A stretch of DNA of 64,000 bases from JAAYCB01 sp012744395. GTDB taxonomy: Bacteria; Planctomycetota; Planctomycetia; Pirellulales; Thermoguttaceae. The position numbers were made by a program, and so were the translations under genes. Positions 46,169-58,206 of the stretch are shown here, in pieces. Positions within the stretch are counted from its first letter, which is position 1. Each line of letters opens with the position of its first letter. The stretch spans positions 1 to 64,000 of the forward strand of contig JAQVNJ010000010.1 in the NCBI GenBank assembly GCA_028703175.1, given 5' to 3'. The notes under the pieces were generated by a model. It worked only from the letters and a program-made list of their open reading frames with translations. It made no database searches and was not told the origin of the DNA.

Positions 46169-46480
46169 TCAGAAGAAATTGATGCGGTGCTCGGGATCGA
46201 GTGTCACGATCGCCTTTTTCCAGGCCTTCGTCTGCCCGTAGCGAGCCCGTGTCCGCCGCGGTTTTCCCTTGCGGTTCTGCGTATTCACGCGGAGAACCTT
46301 CACCTCGAACAACTCCTCGACGGCGGTCCGGATGTCCTCCTTGCTCGCCAGCCGGCTGACCTCGAACGCATACTGGTTGAGCCGCTCCGCCTTGTGGAAC
46401 CCTTTTTCCGTGACCAGCGGGCGGAGAATCACCTGGTAGGGCTCCAGGCGGACCTTGGTCTTGGCGACGTCTTCTGCCAT
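46169..46480 (-). CDS. rplW: 50S ribosomal protein L23
   Basis: L23 rings the tunnel exit and docks trigger factor. The 103-residue chain has ILRPLVTEKGFHKAERLNQY, ASKEDIRTAVEELFEVKVLR and NTQNRKGKPRRTRARYGQTK. It sits between rplD and rplB, with 19 bases to the former. Confidence 0.97.
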   Translation of the reverse strand: MAEDVAKTKVRLEPYQVILRPLVTEKGFHKAERLNQYAFEVSRLASKEDIRTAVEELFEVKVLRVNTQNRKGKPRRTRARYGQTKAWKKAIVTLDPEHRINFF

Positions 46481-46499
46481 GGTCTCACGTTCCCTTCGC

Positions 46500-47141
46500 T
46501 CACGATGCCTGTGTTTGCTGTTTGACTTTCCCGCGGAAGGCGTCCAAGGCGGCCTTGGTCATCAACATCCGCTGCGGCCGCAGTACCTCCAGGGCATTCA
46601 GCTCGCCCACCGGCAGGACCGAAACGTCCGCGATGTTTCGCACGCTGCGGAACAGGTTCGGGTCATGCGCCTCGACGGCCACCAGCAGCGTGCCTTCGAC
46701 CCTCAGAGCCTTGAGAATCGCCGCCATCTGCCGGGTCTTCGGCTCGTCGAAGGCGAGCTGGTCGATCACCACGACCTGGTTGTCCTCGATCTTCGACGCC
46801 ATCGCCATCCGCGTCGCCAGCCGGATCGCCTTCTTCGGCAAGCGGTACGAATAATCGCGCGGGCGGCGGGCGAAAATGTGCCCCCCGCCGCGGCGCACGC
46901 CGCTCCGCCGATGCCCGGCCCGTGCATTCCCGGTGCCCTTCTGGCGATACATCTTCTTGGTCGATCCGGCGACCTCGCCGCGGCCCTTCGTCTTGGCCGA
47001 CCCCTGGCGCTGATTCGCCTGGTACATCACCACGACATCGTGAAGCAATTGCTTCGAAATCCGCGGCGCCAGCTCGGCCGGGTCGATTTCGTAGGCACCG
47101 ACCTCCTCGCCGTTTCGATTGTAGACAGGCAGGCTTACCAT
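46500..47141 (-). CDS. rplD: 50S ribosomal protein L4
   Basis: L4 binds 23S rRNA and, in some bacteria, represses the S10 operon. From MVSLPVYNRNGEEVGAYEID it is 213 residues. The rRNA-binding loop is intact (KGRGEVAGSTKKMYRQKGTG, then RRSGVRRGGGHIFARRPRDY). The open frame continues 112 codons upstream, across the rplC C-terminus, but that part is non-homologous. Confidence 0.97.
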   Translation of the reverse strand: MVSLPVYNRNGEEVGAYEIDPAELAPRISKQLLHDVVVMYQANQRQGSAKTKGRGEVAGSTKKMYRQKGTGNARAGHRRSGVRRGGGHIFARRPRDYSYRLPKKAIRLATRMAMASKIEDNQVVVIDQLAFDEPKTRQMAAILKALRVEGTLLVAVEAHDPNLFRSVRNIADVSVLPVGELNALEVLRPQRMLMTKAALDAFRGKVKQQTQAS

Positions 47142-47223
47142 GGTTCCGAACGTCTCTTCTGTTACTGTTTTTCCACGAGAACCGCCGTGCCGATCGCACG
47201 CGGCCCCCCTTTGCCAACGACCG

Positions 47224-47937
47224 CTATTCGGGCGCCGCGGGCACGGGCACGGGCACCTTGTTCGTCGGCCGGACAACCACATACCCGCCACTTGGCCCGG
47301 GAACCGCACCGCAAACCAGCAGCAAGCCGTTCTCCTCGTCGACACGGACGACGCGCAGGTTCCGCACGGTGCTGCGGGCATTGCCATATTGGCCCGCCAT
47401 CCGCTTTCCCTTGAACATCCGCGCCGGATAGGCGCTTGAGCCCTGACCGCCGATATGCCGGTGGACCTTCTTGACACCGTGGCTGGCCCGCTGGCCGCGG
47501 AAATTGTGCCGCTTCATCGCGCCCGCGTAACCGCGGCCGATGCTCGTGCCGGTGACGTCGACAGCCGCCACGTCCGCAAAGACGCCGACCTTGATTTCCT
47601 GGCCGACCTGGTAGTTTTCCGAAGAGATGCGCAGCTCGCGGACAAACCGCTTCGGCTCGCAACCGGCCTTGGAGACGGCGGCCACCCCGGCCGCCCCCCG
47701 GGACCTCTGACGCTTGCTGTCGAGCTTGGCGACATGGCCGCGCTCGCTGCGTCGGGCGAGTCGGCGAGGCTTGTCCAGGTATCCGAGCTGCACAGCCTGA
47801 TAGCCATCGCGCTCCGCGGTCTTCAACTGGAGCACGTGGCAAGGCCCCGCCTGGATGACGGTGACCGGGATCACGTTTCCGGTCGGATCATAGATCTGCG
47901 TCATCCCGACCTTGCGGCCGAGTATTCCGATACCCAT
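47224..47937 (-). CDS. rplC: 50S ribosomal protein L3
   Basis: L3 starts 50S assembly and lies near the peptidyl-transferase centre. The 237 residues begin GIGILGRKVGMTQIYDPTGN and have the loop GAMKRHNFRGQRASHGVKKV and GKRMAGQYGNARSTVRNLRV. A C-terminal Val/Pro-rich extension (NKVPVPVPAAPE) is slightly longer than usual. Confidence 0.98.
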   Translation of the reverse strand: MGIGILGRKVGMTQIYDPTGNVIPVTVIQAGPCHVLQLKTAERDGYQAVQLGYLDKPRRLARRSERGHVAKLDSKRQRSRGAAGVAAVSKAGCEPKRFVRELRISSENYQVGQEIKVGVFADVAAVDVTGTSIGRGYAGAMKRHNFRGQRASHGVKKVHRHIGGQGSSAYPARMFKGKRMAGQYGNARSTVRNLRVVRVDEENGLLLVCGAVPGPSGGYVVVRPTNKVPVPVPAAPE

Positions 47938-48055
47938 CGTTCTCGCCTCTCACCCGTCGCTGGCCCGGGAGCCGCCGGCCCGCGGCCGCGCTTACCCGCC
48001 CAGCTTCCAGATCATAGGAAATCCCGGAGAAACCACCACCAACCGCCCCGCCGAC

Positions 48056-48385
48056 TCAGTGCCGCGCCGAGGCTTTGATCTTAATATCGACGCCGGCCGG
48101 CAAGCTGAGCTTATTCAGCGCCTCGATCGTCTTGGCCGTCGCCTGAACGATATCCACCAGCCGCTTGTGCGTGCGAATCTCGAATTGCTGCCGAGCCTTC
48201 TTGTCCACATGCGGGCTGGACAGGACCGTGTATCGTTCGACGCGCGTTGGCAATGGAATTGGGCCATGGACGATCGATCCGGTCCGTTTCGCCGTATCGA
48301 CAATCTCGCCAGCGCTCTGGTCGAGAATGGCATGGTCGTAGGCTTCCATGCGAATCCGGATAATCTCAGTCGTTTGACCAGCCAC
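48056..48385 (-). CDS. rpsJ: 30S ribosomal protein S10
   Basis: S10 is the first gene of the cluster; it also takes part in transcription antitermination with NusB. The 109 residues have IIRIRMEAYDHAILDQSAGE, GPIPLPTRVERYTVLSSPHV and KKARQQFEIRTHKRLVDIVQ. The promoter at 48459-48487 and a leader hairpin lie just upstream. Confidence 0.98.
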   Translation of the reverse strand: MAGQTTEIIRIRMEAYDHAILDQSAGEIVDTAKRTGSIVHGPIPLPTRVERYTVLSSPHVDKKARQQFEIRTHKRLVDIVQATAKTIEALNKLSLPAGVDIKIKASARH

Positions 48386-48430
48386 AGACTATCTCCCCGG
48401 TCACCCAATTCCAGATTGCCAAAGACAGGC

Positions 48431-48449
48431 CCCGCTTCGTGGAAGCGGG
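48431..48449 (-). promoter_or_regulatory. 5'-terminal hairpin of the ribosomal transcript
   Basis: On the minus strand CCCGCTTC and GAAGCGGG pair perfectly around a CAC loop (48449 down to 48431). The predicted transcription start near 48452 puts this stem at the extreme 5' end of the mRNA, about 45 bases before rpsJ. It could protect the transcript or serve as a binding site for a repressor ribosomal protein. Confidence 0.55.
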
Positions 48450-48458
48450 AAACTACAG

Positions 48459-48487
48459 ATCGTACCACCGAACGCAAAACGCGTCAA
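48459..48487 (-). promoter_or_regulatory. Near-consensus sigma-70 promoter of the S10 cluster
   Basis: The minus strand reads TTGACG (48487-48482), a 17-base spacer and TACGAT (48464-48459). Transcription would begin near 48452, giving a leader of about 67 bases before rpsJ. This is the strongest promoter found by eye in the window. Confidence 0.8.
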
Positions 48488-49068
48488 CCGGCCGGAGAGC
48501 GTTTTTTTCCTCGCCCTCGCGGTGAGGCCTCGCAGCCGGGCTGCGGATCGGAGAACGCGCCAGCCGGCTGGCGACCTCCTTGCCCCTGCTGCACTTGCCC
48601 CTGCTGCAAAGCCGCCTCGGCCGGCAAGCCTTCGCCAGGCCCGACAGCTTGCCCAGCCCCTCCGCTCAACCGCCGTGCGGAAGCGAGCCCGTCAATTTAG
48701 CACGGCAATGCCGCCTTGAAAATGGGTGTATCGCCCAATGGCAGCCGATTCTTGAGAAAACGCCCGGTAGACTGCCTGGCCACCGCCAAACGCGGCAGCG
48801 CGCGCCCGGAGCCCAAGGGGGCGGCGCCCGCACGCGGCGGGCTGGGGCGATTCTTGGACCTGAAGATGGGAACATCCCCCGAAAGGAGTACAGCAGCCGC
48901 CCCAAGTCCGCCCGGCTGGACGCCGCGAACCGCCCGGCTGGGGTTCTCGATCGACCGTGGCTGGATTTCCTGCCCCTCCGTCTTTGAACCGCGTGCCGGG
49001 GATGATAGGATTCGTGGCGGGAAGGTCGGCGATGGACGCAGCGGCCTGCCAATTGGGGGGCTCACCGG

Positions 49069-51930
<2,862 letters not shown>

Positions 51931-52081
51931 GACAAGGCCGCGCTCAACGGGTCCGGCGATCGGATTGCGGCGGAGGTCTGCTCCGCCAGCAACCGCTGGC
52001 TTGCCATAGGCAACCGGGAATGTGTACGCTGGGGCCCACGGCAGAAGGGTTCAAGCTACTCGCCGCAGGAAGGGAGCCATC

Positions 52082-54901
52082 ATGATCCAGCGCGTCTTTC
52101 TCGGCTGGGACCGGCCGGCCCTGGCGGCGGCGGCCGACTGGCTGGCCGCCCGCTACGCCACGGGCGATTCGATCGACATGAGCCAGGTGATCGTGGCCGT
52201 GCCGGGCGGCCGTGCCGGACGGCGCCTCGAGGAGTTGCTGCTGGACCGCGGCGAAGCGGCCGGGCTCCCCTTTGCCCCGCCGCAGACGACGACCGTCGGC
52301 CACCTGCCGGAGATGCTCTACCTCGCCCGCAGACCGTTCGCCGACCGGCTGACGCAGCAATTGGCCTGGATCGAGGCCCTCGACCGGACCGATCCGGCCC
52401 AGCTTGCGCACCTGGTGGCCGAGTTGCCCGCCAAGGCCGACCTGGCGGGCCGTCTCGCCCTGGGGGAGATGCTGGCTCGGCTGCATCGCGAGCTGGCGGC
52501 CGACGACCTGGATTTCCGCCGCGTCGCCGAGTGCGGCGCGGCCCTGGAAGACTTTCCCGAGGAGGCCCGCTGGGAGGCCCTGGCCATTGTCCAGGACACG
52601 TACCTGCGGATTCTTGACGAATTGGAGCTGTGGGACCTCCAGACCGCGCGGCTCTACGCAATCCGCAATCGCGAGTGCCACACCGACGGCGAGGTGATCC
52701 TTGTCGGCACGGTCGACCTGAACCTTGCCCAGCGGCGGATCCTCGATCAGATCGGCGAACAGGTCACAGCGCTCGTGTTCGCTCCCGAATCGTTCTCCGA
52801 CGGGTTCGACGCGCACGGCTGCCTGGCGGTCGAGGCCTGGCAAGACGCCCGGCTGTCGTTGCGCGACGACCAGATTGAAATCGCCGGCGGTCCCGCCGAC
52901 CAGGCGGCGGCGATTGTCCGCGCGATCGCCGGCTTTGGGGGGCGTTTCGCGGCCGATGAAATCACCGTCGGCGTGCCATCCGAAGCGCTCCTGCCGTACG
53001 TCGAGCAATCCCTCGCCCAGTGCGAGATCCCGGCGCGCTACGGGCCGGGGCGCTCGATCGCCCGATCCTCGCCGTATCGCCTCCTGGCGGCCACGGCCGA
53101 CTATCTGGAAACCCGGTCGTTTTGGGCCGTAGCCGCCCTGTTGCGGCACCCCGCCGTGGCCGACTGGCTGGTTTCCCAGCAGGTCCGCGGCGACTGGCTG
53201 ACCGAGGCGGACGCGTACCAGACCGCCCATCTGCCGGCCAGCGCCGACGGCTCGTGGTGCGGTCCGGCGGAGTCGTACCCAGCGCTCAAACAAGCCGATG
53301 CGGCGTTTTCCGCGCTGCTCGAGTCGCGTTTTGGCCGGTTCGCGCCCGCAGCGGTCCGGCCCTTGAGCGAGTGGGGGCAGCCGATCCTCGATTACCTGGC
53401 GGACGTGTTTGGAGTCCGCCCCCTGGAACGCGACAAGGAGCCCGACCGGACGCATTGGCTGGCCTGCGAGGCGGCGCGCGAAGCGCTTGCCGGCCATGCG
53501 GGGCTGAATCGCCTGGGCTCGCTCCAGCCATCGGTCTGCGCGGCGGATGCGATCCGCCTGGCCCTCCGGCAGCTGGAGAGCCAGGCAATCGCTCCGCCAC
53601 CCGACCCGGGCGCTGTCGAGTTGCTCGGCTGGCTGGAGTTGCCTTGGGACGACGCGCCGGCCCTGGTCGTTTGCGGCCTGAACGACCAGACGATCCCCGA
53701 CTCGGTCAATGCGGACCTGTTCCTGCCCGACCGCATCCGGCGACAACTGGGGATCGAAGACAACGACCGCCGTTACGCGCGCGACCTCTACGCCCTCTCC
53801 GTGCTGATCGCTTCTCGGCAGGAGCTTCGGGTGATTGCCGGGCGGACCAGTCCGGAGGGGAGCCCCTTGGCGCCAAGCCGGCTGCTGTTCGCCTGCGACG
53901 ACGAGACGGTCGCCCGCCGCGCGCTGGACTATTTCGGCGAACGGCCCAGCCCGCGGGTGTTGATTCTGCCCGGCTCGCTCCGGCCCGGGCAGAGTCACTG
54001 CACCTTGCAGCCCCCGCAGCCGCGCCCCTCCGAGGGCGAGGTCTCCTCGATGCGGGTGACGGAATTCCGCGATTACCTGGCCTGCCCCTACCGCTATTAT
54101 CTCAGGCACCGATTGGGCCTGGCGGCGGTTGCCGACAACAGCGCCGAACTGGACGCGGCGGCCTTCGGTTCGCTTGCCCACGACGTCTTGGCCGACTTCG
54201 GCGAAAGCGAGCTGGCCGCCAGCACGGACGCCGAAGAGATCGGCTTGCTGCTGGACGAATTGCTCAGCCGGCGGGTGTTCCAGGAATACGGCAAGCGGCC
54301 CTTGCCGGCGGTCCACGTCCAGATCGCCCAGCTCCGCCACCGCCTGGCCAGTCTGGCCCGCTGGCAGGCGGATTGGGCCGGGCAGGGATGGCGGATCGTG
54401 CACGTGGAGAAAGACATGGCCGCCAACGGCGTCGTGTTGACGGTCGACGAGCGGGAGCTGAAATTGCGCGGCCGGATCGACCGCATCGATTTCAACGACG
54501 CGACCGGCGCGTGGGCGATCCTCGACTACAAGACCTCCGAGAGCGGCAAGACTCCGGAGCAGACGCACCAGAAAGGGCGCGCGTGGATCGACCTCCAACT
54601 GCCGCTCTACCGGCACCTGGCTTCCGCCCTCAAACTGGAGGGACCGATCCAACTCGGCTACATCGTCTTGCCCAAGGACGTCGCCAGGATCGGCGCGCTG
54701 ATTGCCGGTTGGAGCGAGGAGGACCTGGAATCGGCCGACGGCGCGGCCAAGGAGGTGGTCCGCAAGGTCTGGCGGGGGGAGTTCTGGCCGCCGAAGACGC
54801 CGCCTCCCCCGTTTTCCGAGGAGTTTGCCGCGATTTGCCAGGATGGGCAGTTCGGCGCGTTGGCGGAAAGCCTGCTGGAGGAAGGAGGCGATGCGGAATG
54901 A
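52082..54901 (+). CDS. AddB-like PD-(D/E)XK nuclease with inactive helicase fold
   Basis: A 939-residue protein that resembles the AddB/RexB side of helicase-nuclease complexes used in double-strand break repair. The N-terminal two thirds looks like a helicase fold without a working P-loop. The C-terminus has the nuclease motifs: a histidine in FGSLAHDVL, D in GRIDRID (near 797), DYKTS (near 813) and the QLPLYRH helix. The usual AddB iron-sulfur cysteine set is not complete: only isolated cysteines such as YLACPYRYYL are seen. The ATG at 52082 has a GGAAGGGAG ribosome-binding site. It overlaps the next gene by four bases (ATGA), so both chains are probably made together. Confidence 0.85.
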   Translation: MIQRVFLGWDRPALAAAADWLAARYATGDSIDMSQVIVAVPGGRAGRRLEELLLDRGEAAGLPFAPPQTTTVGHLPEMLYLARRPFADRLTQQLAWIEALDRTDPAQLAHLVAELPAKADLAGRLALGEMLARLHRELAADDLDFRRVAECGAALEDFPEEARWEALAIVQDTYLRILDELELWDLQTARLYAIRNRECHTDGEVILVGTVDLNLAQRRILDQIGEQVTALVFAPESFSDGFDAHGCLAVEAWQDARLSLRDDQIEIAGGPADQAAAIVRAIAGFGGRFAADEITVGVPSEALLPYVEQSLAQCEIPARYGPGRSIARSSPYRLLAATADYLETRSFWAVAALLRHPAVADWLVSQQVRGDWLTEADAYQTAHLPASADGSWCGPAESYPALKQADAAFSALLESRFGRFAPAAVRPLSEWGQPILDYLADVFGVRPLERDKEPDRTHWLACEAAREALAGHAGLNRLGSLQPSVCAADAIRLALRQLESQAIAPPPDPGAVELLGWLELPWDDAPALVVCGLNDQTIPDSVNADLFLPDRIRRQLGIEDNDRRYARDLYALSVLIASRQELRVIAGRTSPEGSPLAPSRLLFACDDETVARRALDYFGERPSPRVLILPGSLRPGQSHCTLQPPQPRPSEGEVSSMRVTEFRDYLACPYRYYLRHRLGLAAVADNSAELDAAAFGSLAHDVLADFGESELAASTDAEEIGLLLDELLSRRVFQEYGKRPLPAVHVQIAQLRHRLASLARWQADWAGQGWRIVHVEKDMAANGVVLTVDERELKLRGRIDRIDFNDATGAWAILDYKTSESGKTPEQTHQKGRAWIDLQLPLYRHLASALKLEGPIQLGYIVLPKDVARIGALIAGWSEEDLESADGAAKEVVRKVWRGEFWPPKTPPPPFSEEFAAICQDGQFGALAESLLEEGGDAE

Positions 54902-57900
54902 ATCCCACCGGAGATCGTTTTCCCAACCTGGTCGTCCATGCCTCGGCGGGCACCGGCAAAACGTTCCAGCTCAGCAACCGCTACATCGCCCTGGTGGCCC
55001 GCGGAGATTCGCCGGACACGATCCTGGCGACCACGTTCACGCGAAAAGCCGCCGGCGAGATTCTTGACCGCGTCCTGTTCCGGCTCGCGGAAGCGGCAAG
55101 CGAGGACAAGAAGCTCAGCGAACTGGCCGGCCACATCGGCGATCGCGGGTTCGACCGGAGCGGCTGCCTGGCGCTGCTCTGCCGCCTGGCGCGGTTCATT
55201 CACCGCCTGCGGATCTCCACGCTCGACAGCTTCTTCATCCAGGTCGCGCAGAGCTTCTGCCTCGAGCTCGGGCTCCCCCCCGGCTGGACGATCGCCGAGG
55301 AGACCGACGACGCGCGGCGCCGCAACGAGGCGATCCAGATGGTCCTCCAAAGCGAAACGACCGACGACGTGCTGCGGCTGATGCACCTGTTGAGCAAAGG
55401 GGAGGCCTCGCGGTCGGTGGCCGAACAGATCCGCGGCATCGTCGACAGTCTGTATCCGTTCTACCAAGAAGCCCCCTCCGAGGCCTGGCAGGCCCTGCCG
55501 CGCCGCAAGCCGCTCGATTCCGACCGGCTCGAGGCGGCCCTGGCGGCGCTGGCCGCCGTCGCCCTGCCCGAGAATCAGCATTACGCGAACGCCAGGAGCG
55601 GGGATCTGGCGGCCGCCGAGGCGGGTGACTGGGAATTGTTCCTTGGCCGTGGCCTGGCGGCCAAGATTCTCGCCGGCCAGGAGAAGTATCAGCGGGTGGT
55701 GATTCCCGCGGAGGTGGTGGCGGTCTACAAGCCGCTGATCGAGCACGGCCAGGCGCTGCTGGTCGGCCGCATCGCCGACCAGACGGCGGCCACGCAGGGC
55801 CTCCTCGCCAGGTTCGATGCGGCCTATCGGCGGATCAAGCTGCGGCGCCGCGGCCTGCTTTTCGACGATGTCACGCGGCTCCTCGCCGACTCGCTCGACG
55901 AGCGGAGGCTGGACCGCGTCGTTTACCGGCTGGACGCCCGCGTGGCCCACCTGCTGCTCGACGAGTTCCAGGACACTTCGTCCCAGCAGTGGCGGGTCCT
56001 CCGCCCATTTGCGCGGCGGATCGTGGCGCATCCCGGACGGCAGTCCTTTTTCTGCGTCGGCGACGTCAAACAGGCGATCTACGGTTGGCGCGGCGGGGTG
56101 GCCGAAATCCTCGAAACGCTCCGCGGGGAACTCGACGGGCTCGCCTTCCGCTCCCTCCAGGCCAGTTGGCGGTCGAGCCGGCCGGTGATCGAAACGGTCA
56201 ACCGGGTCTTCGCCAACTTGCCGGCCAATCCAGCGCTGCGGGACCATCGCGCCGCGGCCGACCGCTGGCAGAAGCGTTTCACCAGGCACACGACGATGCG
56301 GAAGGCGATCCCCGGCCATTGCCGGCTCAGCGTCGCGCCCCGCGTCGAGGAAGGGGGAGACCAGGGGACCGCGACGCTGATCCATGCGGCCGAACTGGTC
56401 GGGCGGCTGGCCGGGGAGGCCGCGGATTGTTCGATCGGCGTCCTTGTGCGGAAAAACACGGCGGTCGCCCGGCTGATTTACGAGCTTCGGCGGCGCAACG
56501 TCGAGGCCAGCGAGGAGGGGGGCAACCCCTTGACCGACTCGCCGGCGGTCCAACTCCTCGTCTCCCTGCTCACGTTGGCCGATCATCCGGGCGACACGGC
56601 CGCTCGGTTCCACGTGGCCCACTCGCCGCTCGCCGCGCCGCTGGGCCTGTCCAACCATGGGGACACGGGCGCCGCCCGGCGGTTTTCCGCCGCCGCCCGG
56701 CGGCAGCTCGTCGAACGGGGCTACGGGCCGGTCCTCCGCGGCTGGACGCAGTTGCTCGCCCCGGCGGTCGACAAGCGCGACCTGGACCGCCTCCTGCAAC
56801 TGGTGGAAATGGCTTATGCATATGAACCCTCGGCCACGCTGCGGGCCGATCGGTTCATCGAGATCGTCGCCAGCCGCCGGGTGGAATCGCCCAGCGCCGC
56901 CCGCGTCCGCGTGATGACCATCCACCAGGCGAAGGGCCTCCAGTTCGACATCGTCGTGCTGCCCGAGCTGGACGCCAGGCTCAGCGGGCAGGCGCCGTCG
57001 CTGGTCGTCGGCCGCCCCGGCCCCACCCAGCCGATCGAGCGGGTCTGCCGGTATGTGAACGAGAAGATCCGCCCCGTGCTGCCCGAGGCATTTCAGCAGA
57101 TGCACGAGGATTGCTCGCGGCAGAGCATCGAGGAAGCGCTCTGCGTGCTCTACGTGGCGCTGACCCGCCCGATCCACGCCCTGCATATGATCCTCGCGCC
57201 GGCCAGGGCAAACGAGAGGTCCGTGCCCGCCACGGCCGCGGGCATCCTCCGCTGTGCCCTCGGCTCGCAAGGCGCCGAGCCGCTGTCGATCCTTTATGAG
57301 TACGGCGACCCGGACTGGATCGGAAAGCGCGCCGTCGAGCGCCGGCCGCAAGCCGCCGCCCGGGAAGAACCGCTGGTTGTCGAACTGGCTCCCTCGCGGC
57401 CCCGGCCCCGCCGCGGGCTGGAATCGCAAAGTCCCTCGGAACTGGAGGGGGGGCCGCGGATCGACCTGGCCGCCGCGCTTCAGATCGGCAAGTCCGCGGC
57501 TTTCGACTGGGGCACGGCGGTCCACAAGTGCTTCGAGCAGATCGCCTGGCTCGACCGGGGCGCGCCGGACGACGAGACGCTGAGGCTGCGCCTCCAGGGG
57601 TTGCGGCTTCCGGAGGTTGACTTTGGCGCGGTCATCGCACAGTTCCGCCGAGCCCTGGCATTCCCCTCGATCCGCGCGGTCCTCAGTCGCTCCGCCTACC
57701 GCAAGGCAACGGCCGCGGCCGATGCTCCCTTGGCCCCGATCCTGGCCGCGTTCCCGGGAGACCTCGATCCGCGGGTGTGGAACGAGCGCTCCTTCGTCGT
57801 CCGCCAGGGCAAGGCGATCCTCCGCGGAACGATTGACCGCCTGGTGGTCCTGTTCGACAGGGAGACGCCCGTCGCCGCCGAGATTCTCGATTTCAAGAGC

Positions 57901-58071
57901 GATGTGATCGATGCGAACGATGCAGCCGCCCGGCAGGCCAAGCTCGCGCTCTACCGCCCCCAATTGGAGGCCTACCGGTCGGCGGTCTCGCGCCGCTATG
58001 GGCTTGCCGCCGACCGGGTCTCCAGCCGGCTTGTATTCGTCCAGTCCGGCCTGGTCGTTGCGCTGGAGTGA
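54898..58071 (+). CDS. AddA-like UvrD-family helicase-nuclease
   Basis: A 1057-residue superfamily 1A helicase. Motif I is ASAGTGKT (15-22) and motif Ia TTFTRKAAGEIL. Motif II is LLLDEFQDTSSQQW near 355, motif III GDVKQAIYGWRG, motif V MTIHQAKGLQFDIVVLPEL and motif VI VLYVALTRP. A PD-(D/E)XK nuclease ends the protein (GTIDRLVVL, ILDFKSD near 996, YRPQLEAYR). This is the AddA arrangement, and with the preceding AddB-like chain it should form a two-nuclease end-resection complex. GGAGG precedes the ATG at 54898. Very long open frames that start further upstream are artefacts. Confidence 0.92.
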   Translation: MNPTGDRFPNLVVHASAGTGKTFQLSNRYIALVARGDSPDTILATTFTRKAAGEILDRVLFRLAEAASEDKKLSELAGHIGDRGFDRSGCLALLCRLARFIHRLRISTLDSFFIQVAQSFCLELGLPPGWTIAEETDDARRRNEAIQMVLQSETTDDVLRLMHLLSKGEASRSVAEQIRGIVDSLYPFYQEAPSEAWQALPRRKPLDSDRLEAALAALAAVALPENQHYANARSGDLAAAEAGDWELFLGRGLAAKILAGQEKYQRVVIPAEVVAVYKPLIEHGQALLVGRIADQTAATQGLLARFDAAYRRIKLRRRGLLFDDVTRLLADSLDERRLDRVVYRLDARVAHLLLDEFQDTSSQQWRVLRPFARRIVAHPGRQSFFCVGDVKQAIYGWRGGVAEILETLRGELDGLAFRSLQASWRSSRPVIETVNRVFANLPANPALRDHRAAADRWQKRFTRHTTMRKAIPGHCRLSVAPRVEEGGDQGTATLIHAAELVGRLAGEAADCSIGVLVRKNTAVARLIYELRRRNVEASEEGGNPLTDSPAVQLLVSLLTLADHPGDTAARFHVAHSPLAAPLGLSNHGDTGAARRFSAAARRQLVERGYGPVLRGWTQLLAPAVDKRDLDRLLQLVEMAYAYEPSATLRADRFIEIVASRRVESPSAARVRVMTIHQAKGLQFDIVVLPELDARLSGQAPSLVVGRPGPTQPIERVCRYVNEKIRPVLPEAFQQMHEDCSRQSIEEALCVLYVALTRPIHALHMILAPARANERSVPATAAGILRCALGSQGAEPLSILYEYGDPDWIGKRAVERRPQAAAREEPLVVELAPSRPRPRRGLESQSPSELEGGPRIDLAAALQIGKSAAFDWGTAVHKCFEQIAWLDRGAPDDETLRLRLQGLRLPEVDFGAVIAQFRRALAFPSIRAVLSRSAYRKATAAADAPLAPILAAFPGDLDPRVWNERSFVVRQGKAILRGTIDRLVVLFDRETPVAAEILDFKSDVIDANDAAARQAKLALYRPQLEAYRSAVSRRYGLAADRVSSRLVFVQSGLVVALE

Positions 58072-58154
58072 GGTTGGCGCGTCTCTTGGTGGGCTGGCGC
58101 CGGCGGCCTGATGGGCGCGAGGCGGTCTGCCCTCCCGCGGCGGTGGCCGCCGCT

Positions 58155-58182
58155 CAGAGCGGCTCGGGCCCGGTCCGCTCTG
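58155..58182. terminator. Possible bidirectional hairpin between convergent genes
   Basis: CAGAGCGG (58155-58162) pairs perfectly with CCGCTCTG (58175-58182). It lies between the AddA-like gene and the convergent beta-helix gene. There is no T-run on either side, so termination is uncertain. Confidence 0.3.
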
Positions 58183-58206
58183 CACCACCCCACGGCCGTT
58201 GCGGGC

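Larger units (their letters stand above)
48386..49068. other. Upstream region of the ribosomal cluster
   Basis: A 683-base divergent region. The left part holds the S10 leader and promoter. The rest, 48488-49068, has open frames on both strands with Arg/Pro/Gly-rich random translations; none is called. The hybrid kinase promoter should lie near its right end, but no clear boxes are seen. Confidence 0.5.

Noticed and set aside
48580..48987. Open frames upstream of the hybrid kinase
   Set aside because: Translations on both strands are random and basic, and no ribosome-binding site or domain supports them.
53020..54897. Very long upstream extension of the AddA-like frame inside the AddB-like gene
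   Set aside because: The residues before MNPTGDRFPN are non-homologous; the ATG at 54898 with GGAGG and the ATGA overlap is the real start.
54658..58188. A 1176-codon minus-strand frame antisense to the AddA-like gene
   Set aside because: Low-complexity antisense of a strong coding region, with no recognisable domain.
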